Assembly: GCF_014297335.1 (NCBI RefSeq)
Contig: NZ_JACOQH010000001.1
Span: 124,001-188,000 of the forward strand
Direction: 5' to 3'
From: Roseburia_D yibonii
GTDB lineage: Bacteria > Bacillota > Clostridia > Lachnospirales > Lachnospiraceae
Length of the DNA stretch: 64,000 nucleotides
In this document: in pieces, positions 57,657 to 64,000 of the stretch
Layout of the letters: each line of letters begins with the position of its first letter
How positions within the stretch are numbered: position 1 is the stretch's first letter
Made by a program: the position numbers and the translations under genes
Notes under the pieces: model-generated
The model's database searches: none
Seen by the model: the letters and a program-made list of their open reading frames with translations, nothing else
What the model was told of the DNA's origin: nothing

Positions 57657-59819
57657 TTATAAGTGCAGTACGCGTTCCCTGATCTCCTGGGTTCTTCCCT
57701 GATTCCAGTACTGGCTGCCGATGTAGCCGCAGGTTCTTCTTGCCACGTTCATTTTTGCCTGATCGGTGTTATGACAGTTTGGACATTCCCAGATCAGCTT
57801 GCCTTCCTCATTCGGCACGACCCGGATCTCTCCGTCATAACCGCACACCTGACAGTAATCGCTCTTGGTATTAAGCTCCGCATACATGATATTGTTGTAT
57901 ATGAATTTCATGATATCAAGCACCGCCTCGATATTGTCCTGCATATTCGGCACTTCCACATAGCTCACCGCACCGCCGGTAGACAGTGCCTGGAACTGTG
58001 ACTCGAATTTCAGTTTGGAGAACGCATCGATATCTTCTGTCACATGTACATGATAACTGTTTGTAATATAATTTTTGTCCGTGACGCCCTTCACGATACC
58101 AAACCGTTTCTGCAGGCACTTCGCGAATTTATACGTCGTGCTCTCTAACGGTGTCCCGTAAATGCTGAATCCGATGTTCGTCTCGTTTTTCCATCGTTCA
58201 CAGGCCTTATTCATATATTCCATGACTTTAAGCGCAAACGGTGTCGCACTCGGATCTGTATGGGATTTTCCGGTCATATACCGGGTACATTCGCAAAGTC
58301 CCGCATAGCCAAGCGAGATCGTGGAGTAGCCGCCATATAAAAGCCGGTCGATCGTCTCACCTTTTTTCAGACGCGCAAGCGCCCCATGCTGCCACAGGAT
58401 CGGTGCCACATCCGATACCGTTCCCTTCAGCCGTTCATGCCGGATCATCAGCGCACGGTAACACAGATCCAGCCGTTCATCAAATATCTTCCAGAATTTT
58501 TCGAAATCTCCCTCTGCGGAAAGCGCGATGTCCACAAGATTTAATGTGACTACGCCCTGGTTGAAACGACCGTAAAATTTCGGTTTCCCCGTTTCATCTT
58601 TCCACACACTGAGTGCGCTGCGGCAGCCCATGACCGGGAAGCAGTTGCCTTCTTTTAATTCCTTCATCTTTTTCTCGGAAATATAATCCGGCACCATACG
58701 TTTTGCTGTACAGCGTGCCGCTTTCTTCGTCAGATAATAATATTTGGAATCTTCGTGGATATTATCTTCCTCAAGCACATAGATCAGTTTCGGGAACGCC
58801 GGTGTCACCCAGACACCGTCCTCATTTTTGACGCCCTGATAACGCTGTTCCAACACTTCGTCGATGATCAGCGCAAGATCCGCTTTTTCCCGCTCATCTT
58901 TCGCCTCGTTGAGATACATAAACACCGTAACAAACGGTGACTGTCCGTTCGTTGTCATCAGTGTCACCACCTGATACTGGATCGTCTGTACCCCTTTCTG
59001 GATCTCCTTGCGCAGTCTGCGCTCCACGATCCGTTCGATCTTCTCCTCGGAAAGCTCACTTCCGGATTCCTCTAACGTCTCAAGGACTTCCGCACGGATC
59101 TTCTGTCTGCTCACATCCACGAACGGCACCAGATGCGCCAGCGAGATGCTCTGTCCGCCATACTGGGAACTTGCCACCTGCGCAATGATCTGGGTCGCGA
59201 TATTGCAGGCAATGGAAAAAGAGTGCGGCCGGTCGATCCTTGTCCCGCTGATCACCGTTCCGTTCTGCAGCATGTCCTCAAGATTGACCAGATCACAGTT
59301 GTGCATATGCTGCGCAAAATAATCCGCATCATGGAAATGGATGATCCCCTGTTCGTGCGCCTGCACAATATCACGCGGCAGTAAAAAACGTCTTGTGATA
59401 TCCTTGCTCACTTCGCCCGCCATATAATCTCTCTGCACGCTGTTGACCGTTGAGTTTTTATTGGAATTTTCCTGTTTGACCTCTTCGTTATTGCACTCGA
59501 TCAGACTTAAGATCTGCTCATCGGTCGAATTGGACTTGCGCACCAGCGCTCTCTGATAGCGGTATGTGATATATTTGCGCGCAACCGAAAAAGCACGCTT
59601 GTCCATGATACGGTCCTCGACCAGATCCTGGATCTCCTCCACATTCAGCGAGCGTCTCATATCCGCGCCGGCATCCTCAATGTACTGCGCGATATCATGG
59701 ATCTCTTCCATGGTCAGCCGTTCTCCCTGTACCACTTCATGATTCGCCTTGTCGATCGCGGTAATGATCTTTGAAATATCAAATACTGCCTCCGCACCGC
59801 TTCTTTTTATAATCTTCAT
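57657..59819 (-). CDS. nrdD: Anaerobic ribonucleoside-triphosphate reductase
   Basis: A 720-aa class III reductase. N-terminal ATP-cone (KIIKRSGAEAVFDISKIITA), catalytic barrel (HMHNCDLVNLEDMLQNGTVI, NGQSPFVTVFMYLNEAKDER), zinc site CQVCGYDGE ... CPNCH and the C-terminal glycyl-radical loop RRTCGYIGSQYWNQGRTQEI. Makes dNTPs without oxygen. Complete. It is followed by nrdG on the same strand. Confidence 0.97.
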   Translation of the reverse strand: MKIIKRSGAEAVFDISKIITAIDKANHEVVQGERLTMEEIHDIAQYIEDAGADMRRSLNVEEIQDLVEDRIMDKRAFSVARKYITYRYQRALVRKSNSTDEQILSLIECNNEEVKQENSNKNSTVNSVQRDYMAGEVSKDITRRFLLPRDIVQAHEQGIIHFHDADYFAQHMHNCDLVNLEDMLQNGTVISGTRIDRPHSFSIACNIATQIIAQVASSQYGGQSISLAHLVPFVDVSRQKIRAEVLETLEESGSELSEEKIERIVERRLRKEIQKGVQTIQYQVVTLMTTNGQSPFVTVFMYLNEAKDEREKADLALIIDEVLEQRYQGVKNEDGVWVTPAFPKLIYVLEEDNIHEDSKYYYLTKKAARCTAKRMVPDYISEKKMKELKEGNCFPVMGCRSALSVWKDETGKPKFYGRFNQGVVTLNLVDIALSAEGDFEKFWKIFDERLDLCYRALMIRHERLKGTVSDVAPILWQHGALARLKKGETIDRLLYGGYSTISLGYAGLCECTRYMTGKSHTDPSATPFALKVMEYMNKACERWKNETNIGFSIYGTPLESTTYKFAKCLQKRFGIVKGVTDKNYITNSYHVHVTEDIDAFSKLKFESQFQALSTGGAVSYVEVPNMQDNIEAVLDIMKFIYNNIMYAELNTKSDYCQVCGYDGEIRVVPNEEGKLIWECPNCHNTDQAKMNVARRTCGYIGSQYWNQGRTQEIRERVLHL

Positions 59820-59842
59820 ACTCTTTCTCCTGCCCCTATCTG

Positions 59843-60310
59843 TTATTTACCCTCATTTGCTTTGTCCCATTCCAGCATTTCCGCTTCCAGGATCTCTGCC
59901 GCCATTCCGACTAACTCCTTACATGGGCGTTTTTTATAGTACTCCGCTGTTCTAAGCTCCGGTGTCTGGCGGTTCGCACCGCCGTCCAGTCCAAGCAGCT
60001 CCCGACAGACGATCGATCCGTTCTGTTCTTTGAATTTTGCCGCAAGCTCCTGGATCTTTCCGTAATGCTCCTTTTTCTCTTCCGGTGCCTTCGGATCATC
60101 ATAGCCGTATAACATACCTGTCACCATGAACATTCCGCTGACCGCGCCACAGACCTCACGCAGACATCCCATGCCTCCGCCAAAAGATGACGCAAGCTTT
60201 GCCGCTGTTTTCTCATCCATGTCCATACGATCCGCATACGCCAAAAATACCGCCTGCGCACAGTTATACCCCTGTGTGAACAATTCTTCCGCTTTTTCTT
60301 TCCGTCCCAT
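59843..60310 (-). CDS. C_GCAxxG_C_C family protein
   Basis: A 155-aa member of the C_GCAxxG_C_C family: N-terminal YNCAQAVFLAYADRMDMDEK, the diagnostic ASSFGGGMGCLREVCGAVSG and CRELLGLDGGANR before a Cys region. These are probable metal- or cluster-binding redox proteins frequent in anaerobes; precise reaction unknown. The gene starts 21 nt downstream of the HD-GYP gene's stop and ends 23 nt before nrdD. Confidence 0.9.
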   Translation of the reverse strand: MGRKEKAEELFTQGYNCAQAVFLAYADRMDMDEKTAAKLASSFGGGMGCLREVCGAVSGMFMVTGMLYGYDDPKAPEEKKEHYGKIQELAAKFKEQNGSIVCRELLGLDGGANRQTPELRTAEYYKKRPCKELVGMAAEILEAEMLEWDKANEGK

Positions 60311-60331
60311 AAACAGACTCCTCTCTTTTAT

Positions 60332-61423
60332 CTATCTTGTTCTAAGCTGCTCGTTTAAATCTTTCCGTTCCTGTTCGATCCGCTCGATCTCCTCCGCTGT
60401 CAGCGCTTCCTCATCATGCTGCTTTAGGATCGTAAGTGTGCTGTACCGCTCCACATCCATCAGATCGATCTCCTCACCGTTGACCAGCCGGATCCGTGGT
60501 CTCAAACTGGATCCCTTGTTATTCTCACAGATCACACCCTCTCTTCCGTCAGAAAGGATCACACCCATTCCTCTCGGATAGATCGGAACATATTTCATAA
60601 ACACATTGATGACATTTTCATCAAACATGGACATGCTTCCACCCATCAGATACTCCAGTGCCTCTGATCTGGCATATGCCTTTTTATAGGGGCGTTTGCT
60701 CGAAAGTGCGTCATACACATCCACAACATGAAGGATCTTTGCGAACGGATGTATCTTGTCCCCTGTCAGTCCAAGCGGATAACCGGTCCCGTCTTCGTTT
60801 TCATGGTGGCAGAGCACACCCATTTTTATATTTGAAGTAATATCCAGCCGGTCACTCAAGAAATCATAGGATTTCTGCGGATGTTCTTTTATGATCGCAA
60901 ATTCTTCCGGTGTGATCTTCCCCGGCTTGTTGATGATCTCCTGCGGGATAAACTGTTTTCCAATATCGTGAAACATGCCTGCTATACACAACGCCTGCAG
61001 ATCTTCTTCGGAATATTCCATCCCCATTCCGACGATCGTCGCGAGCACCGCCACATTCAGCGAATGGTAATAGGTATAATCGTCAAACGAGCGCAGATCG
61101 ATCATATCCAGTGACACTGTCCCGGACTGTAAGATACCGTCCACGATCTCCTTTGCGATATCCCGCACACCGTCCACATCCAGTTTTTCAATGGCAGCCA
61201 GCGCTTTTGTGCGCAGTTCCATACTTATAATTTCTTCGATCTCCAGATCTTTTGTCAGTTCATCATCAATATAAACGCCCTGATAGCCGTAATCCTGAAG
61301 ACGCAGGATCAGATGTTCCGTCAGTGCTTTCCCCCTATGTAAGAGAATCTTGTCGGTAAAATCATACATATCCCGCCCAAGGATCATTCCCGTCTTTACT
61401 TGATTGATCGGTAAATAATGCAT
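60332..61423 (-). CDS. HD-GYP domain phosphodiesterase
   Basis: A 363-aa protein. N-terminal DUF3391-like segment (MHYLPINQVKTGMILGRDMY), central HD-GYP domain: FHDIGKQFIPQEIINKPGKI, HPQKSYDFLSDRLDI, CHHENEDGTGYPLGLTGDKI, FAKILHVVDVYDALSSKRPY. C-terminal strand-rich tail (IVVILSDGREG; NGEEIDLMDVERYSTLTILK). HD-GYP proteins hydrolyse cyclic di-GMP. Intact catalytic motifs. Upstream of a 258-bp gap with the divergent 50-aa gene. Confidence 0.93.
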   Translation of the reverse strand: MHYLPINQVKTGMILGRDMYDFTDKILLHRGKALTEHLILRLQDYGYQGVYIDDELTKDLEIEEIISMELRTKALAAIEKLDVDGVRDIAKEIVDGILQSGTVSLDMIDLRSFDDYTYYHSLNVAVLATIVGMGMEYSEEDLQALCIAGMFHDIGKQFIPQEIINKPGKITPEEFAIIKEHPQKSYDFLSDRLDITSNIKMGVLCHHENEDGTGYPLGLTGDKIHPFAKILHVVDVYDALSSKRPYKKAYARSEALEYLMGGSMSMFDENVINVFMKYVPIYPRGMGVILSDGREGVICENNKGSSLRPRIRLVNGEEIDLMDVERYSTLTILKQHDEEALTAEEIERIEQERKDLNEQLRTR

Positions 61424-61631
61424 CCATACCCCTCACAGTAATACCAAAAAAATAAGATATAAGAACCGCCCCTGTATCGGTCACAGAGCCGGCTCATGTA
61501 TCACATATTCTTTATATAATGTATCATCCCCTCTGTCATTTTGCAATATTCAGATGATTTTTTTCACGGATTTTCCATGCCCGATTTTCCTTGGAATTGT
61601 AAAGTCACTTCCTTTCTTCTTCACTTTATTG

Positions 61632-61637
61632 TATAAT
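61632..61637 (+). promoter_or_regulatory. -10 element of the 50-aa membrane gene
   Basis: Plus strand TTGTATAAT, with a TTCCTT 17 bp upstream as a weak -35. It is 45 nt before the start codon. Confidence 0.55.
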
Positions 61638-61681
61638 AAAGGAAATACTGGTTTAGATCATGCATAAGGAGGGTATTTCAC

Positions 61682-61834
61682 ATGGACGAAAAAACATATA
61701 AGACGATCGGATCCACCGGTGCTTCTTCTCTGGTCATCGGGATCTGCGTGTTAGCCGGAGGCATCGCTGCCGGAATTCTTTTGATCATAAACGGCGCAAG
61801 ACTGCTTGGCAGCCGTTCCAACCACATTATTTAA
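61682..61834 (+). CDS. Small single-span membrane protein (50 aa)
   Basis: Starts MDEKTYKTIGSTGASSLVIG and continues ICVLAGGIAAGILLIINGAR to a basic end (LLGSRSNHII). One transmembrane helix. AAGGAGGG stands at the right spacing, a promoter precedes it, and a perfect terminator follows its stop, so it is a complete monocistronic gene. Small proteins of this sequence type recur in Lachnospiraceae (impression, unverified). Function unknown. Confidence 0.75.
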   Translation: MDEKTYKTIGSTGASSLVIGICVLAGGIAAGILLIINGARLLGSRSNHII

Positions 61835-61849
61835 GCCAAACGAAAATCC

Positions 61850-61888
61850 AAAAGACGCATGTGCTTTCTTTCCACATGTGTCTTTTTT
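61850..61888 (+). terminator. Terminator shared by the 50-aa gene and glpQ
   Basis: Stem AAAGACGCATGTG / CACATGTGTCTTT with 9-nt loop; T-run on the plus strand (TTTTTTC) and A-rich entry, so it works for the plus gene and may also serve the convergent glpQ transcript. Confidence 0.85.
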
Positions 61889-61905
61889 CCCGTCTTTTTC
61901 TTTCG

Positions 61906-62637
61906 CTATTTTTGCAGCTGATCTCTGATCTTTCCCGCCTTATCCGGATAGTTGGTGATCAGGGCATCCACGCCCAGTTCACAGAATTTTTTCATGTATT
62001 TTTCTTTGTTCACGGTCCACACATGCACCTTCAACTGTTTCGTCCGGCAGTCTTCCAGAAAATTCGGATACTGTAAATTATAAAGTGCCGGATGGAGCGC
62101 ATCCACGCCGAGTGCCGCGCCGTAGATCGGCATATCGATGTAGCCGTCGGCATAGAGCAGTCCGGTCTTCGCTTTTTTATCTGATTTTTTGATATCACGG
62201 ATGGTATAGTGGTTAAATGAGGAATAGATCACCCGCTCCTCCATCCCCGCTTCTTTTACGAGCGCAAGCGTTTTTTCTGCCAACCCCTCATAAAAGAACA
62301 CGCCCGTCTTCAACTCGATATTCACCGTCATGGACGTCGTCTTCACATAAGCAAGCACTTCTTTTAACGTCGGGATCACCGCGTCTTTGTACTCCGGATG
62401 TGTTTTGGAAAAACGGAACTTTTTTAACTCTGCCAGTGTATAATCTCTCGCGTATCCCCTGCCGTTGCTCACCCGGTCGATCTTCTCATCATGCAGTACG
62501 ACGACCTCGCCGTCTTTGGTCAGCTGAACATCAAGCTCGATGCCGTCCGCTTTCATCTCATCCGCCAGCCGGAATGCTTCCATCGTGTTTTCCGGCGCGT
62601 AACCGGATGCGCCGCGATGTGCCCAGATTTTTGTCAT
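61906..62637 (-). CDS. glpQ: Glycerophosphodiester phosphodiesterase
   Basis: A 243-aa GDPD family enzyme: IWAHRGASGYAPENTMEAFR, ADGIELDVQLTKDGEVVVLH, DEKIDRVSNGRGYARDYTL, TMTVNIELKTGVFFYEGLAE and VWTVNKEKYMKKFCELGVDA. Catalytic His/Glu residues intact. Splits glycerophosphodiesters to glycerol-3-phosphate and alcohol. No signal peptide, so cytoplasmic. Confidence 0.93.
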   Translation of the reverse strand: MTKIWAHRGASGYAPENTMEAFRLADEMKADGIELDVQLTKDGEVVVLHDEKIDRVSNGRGYARDYTLAELKKFRFSKTHPEYKDAVIPTLKEVLAYVKTTSMTVNIELKTGVFFYEGLAEKTLALVKEAGMEERVIYSSFNHYTIRDIKKSDKKAKTGLLYADGYIDMPIYGAALGVDALHPALYNLQYPNFLEDCRTKQLKVHVWTVNKEKYMKKFCELGVDALITNYPDKAGKIRDQLQK

Positions 62638-62753
62638 AGATCTGCCTCTCCATTCCTGTTTTATTGTGACCAGGTTATTATATGCGGTTTATGTAAATTC
62701 TGATAGCACATATGTGTAAAAAGCAGGTAAAAAATGCCGAAAGCATCCTCTTT

Positions 62754-62951
62754 CTACTTATACTCAGATTCGTATAAATCCGAGATTCTTATGTTCAGCG
62801 CCTTTGCCACTTTCTCCATGACATCCATCGTCGGAGACGTTTGTCCATTCTCAATTCTATTCAGCGTGGCTTTGCTTACACCGCTTTTCTTTTCCAGCTG
62901 TTCCAGCACCCATCCTTTATTGGTTCGTGCCTGCCATAATAGTATTTCCAT
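62754..62951 (-). CDS. XRE family transcriptional regulator
   Basis: 65 aa from MEILLWQARTNKGWVLEQLE; a longer start 14 codons upstream is possible, but CGGAGG fits the chosen one only at long distance. HTH motif GVSKATLNRIENGQTSPTMD, then VMEKVAKALNIRISDLYESE. Single domain. Sits between glpQ and the NUDIX gene. Target unknown. Confidence 0.82.
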   Translation of the reverse strand: MEILLWQARTNKGWVLEQLEKKSGVSKATLNRIENGQTSPTMDVMEKVAKALNIRISDLYESEYK

Positions 62952-63015
62952 TTTCTCACATATCCTCCGATCATCCTCTGTTTTATGATACAATTAGGAA
63001 ATAATAAACTTGAAT

Positions 63016-63411
63016 TTATAGAAAGCCCCTTCGTTCAGCCTCTTTTATCAATTTTGGCTGAATTAAAGGATATGTCCATTCTGTTGGAAGTTCATCGAGT
63101 TTGAACACCTTTTCTATCTCGCTATGTAATTGTGATTCAAATTCTGTTATTTTAGCAAAATACAACATTCCATACGATTCTTCTCCAGTATCATTGACTC
63201 TGGTCTTGCCGATGACGGAGTATATGCAAACAGGCTCTATTGTATAAACTACCGCTCCTGTTTCCTCGTACAACTCCCTCTTTGCGGTATCAAGAATGGA
63301 TTCTCCATGCTCCCTGTGGCCACCGGGCACTTCAAAGGTATTTCGTTCCTTGTGTTTGCAAAACACCCATTTATTGTCAGACTTTGAGATGATAACGGCA
63401 AATTTAAGCAA
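63016..63411 (-). CDS. NUDIX hydrolase with probable 5' frameshift
   Basis: A 131-aa ORF starting at TTG (LLKFAVIISKSDNKW) with an intact Nudix box, GGHREHGESILDTAKRELYEETGA in two parts (GGHREHGESILD, AKRELYEETG). The strong GGAGG lies 30 nt further up before ATG of a different frame (MLEVKR...). Combined, the two frames would give MLEV...ADNSLLKFAV, which is how relatives begin (memory of the family). So a one-base indel near 63415-63425 is likely, either real (pseudogene or low-level TTG start) or a sequencing error. Confidence 0.75.
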   Translation of the reverse strand: MLKFAVIISKSDNKWVFCKHKERNTFEVPGGHREHGESILDTAKRELYEETGAVVYTIEPVCIYSVIGKTRVNDTGEESYGMLYFAKITEFESQLHSEIEKVFKLDELPTEWTYPLIQPKLIKEAERRGFL

Positions 63412-63497
63412 AGAATTATCCGCTTGACTTCTAACATTGTCCCACCTCCGTTAAATTCCGATTTATTAAATTCATATCCGCATTATACAATAAAAAT

Positions 63498-63535
63498 AAC
63501 GGCACTGCATATCACTATCAATATACAATGCCGTT
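63498..63535 (-). terminator. Intrinsic terminator of ssrA
   Basis: Minus-strand stem AACGGCATTG / CAGTGCCGTT-like (plus reading AACGGCACTG ... CAATGCCGTT) with an AT-rich centre, followed by ATTTTTATTG. About 80 nt after the mature 3' end of tmRNA. Confidence 0.8.
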
Positions 63536-63615
63536 ATCTTTATTTCCTTCAATGCACCAGGCTGATTCTTCCATATGACAATATCATATCGGACGTCCCA
63601 ACTGCCTGGTTTAGA

Positions 63616-63962
63616 TGGAGTAGACGGGAATCGAACCCGTGTCCAAAGACCTATCCCCTGTACTTCTACGAGCGTAGTCTATATATTAACATTCCCTCCG
63701 GCAGTCCCGTACAGACACGGTACTGCTTTTAGTAGCTTCATCATACGCCCGTATGCGCAAAGCTTAGCATACGTCGTTTCCTACATCGTTGATGCCTGAC
63801 TTCTAATGTGTAGGTGCACTAGAGCAGACACATGCTGCAATTAGGCAGCAAGAGCTAATTCTTTATTATTGTTAGCGTTTAATTTTAATTTTGGAATTTA
63901 ACGCATCACCCTGCGGCTCGCTTCTCCAGCTTCAAAACCCCTGTCGAAACCTTTACTACCCC
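63616..63962 (-). ncRNA. ssrA: Transfer-messenger RNA (tmRNA)
   Basis: About 347 nt. 5' end GGGGTAGTAAAGGTTTCGAC, 3' end GACACGGGTTCGATTCCCGT then CTACTCC-A. GGGGTAG pairs with CTACTCC as the acceptor stem. The resume frame reads GCT AAC AAT AAT AAA and gives the tag ANNNKELALAA followed by TAA. CCA is not encoded. Rescues stalled ribosomes and tags the product for proteolysis. A TGGTAAAAT extended -10 candidate lies just before the 5' end. The 80-nt stretch between the 3' end and the terminator carries nested inverted repeats. Confidence 0.97.
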
Positions 63963-64000
63963 TGATAAAATTTTACCAGAAGCCCTCTTATTTATTATAT

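Overview
The window joins a prophage (about 1-33.58 kb) to ordinary chromosome (about 33.6-64 kb) of a low-to-mid GC Gram-positive anaerobe. The chromosomal half points to the Clostridia, most likely a motile Lachnospiraceae (Roseburia/Agathobacter-like). It carries a one-piece pyruvate:ferredoxin oxidoreductase, an anaerobic class III ribonucleotide reductase, a CBS/DRTGG-type manganese pyrophosphatase, DUF4364, CheV, a FliD-like protein behind a sigma-28-type promoter, and a tmRNA with tag ANNNKELALAA. The genus is inference.

Prophage. Every protein gene is on the minus strand, so it reads from right to left. An early region (33.5-22 kb) of small, often overlapping genes includes a short IS30-type HTH protein, a tRNA-Met(CAT), a tandem OB-fold protein, SSB, a VRR-NUC nuclease, a HUH rolling-circle-type Rep, ParA, and a ParB-like protein fused to a DUF3850 domain. 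A promoter followed by a terminator near 22.0 kb separates this from an HK97-type late operon: HNH, terminase, portal, protease, capsid, connectors, tail chaperones, tape measure, Dit, Gp37-like tail protein and baseplate. The late operon ends in a complete diversity-generating retroelement (DGR) and then holin and amidase/lysozyme endolysin. A separate short operon at the left edge has a consensus promoter overlapped by a palindrome. It encodes two tiny membrane proteins, a 65-aa XRE regulator and a membrane-anchored HIRAN protein. No integrase is visible, so the left end lies outside the window.

DGR (3.55-6.48 kb). Transcription order is variable protein, IMH hairpin, Avd, template repeat (TR), reverse transcriptase. 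TR and variable repeat (VR) are both 126 nt and differ at 18 positions. All 18 are adenines of the TR on the coding strand (18 of 26 adenines changed, none of 100 other positions). This is the signature of adenine-directed mutagenic homing and rewrites the C-terminal C-type-lectin-like face of a tail protein.

Replicon. Upstream of rep lies a plus-strand unit, TTGACT-17-TATAAT then a terminator 60-70 nt later. It is antisense to the rep leader, which carries its own attenuator-like hairpin. With ParA/ParB, this suggests a phage with plasmid-style copy control and partition.

Chromosome. rho lies next to the prophage, separated by two terminators. Then come malic enzyme, a TIGR01212 radical SAM protein and DUF4364 (+); flavin reductase, EamA transporter, pyrophosphatase, a coiled-coil protein and nifJ (-); an ABC-F protein (+); and a long minus-strand stretch with a FliD-like protein, ung, hisF/hisH, cheV, a lipoprotein, a two-component system, nrdG/nrdD, an HD-GYP protein, glpQ, an XRE regulator, a NUDIX gene with a probable 5' frameshift, and ssrA.
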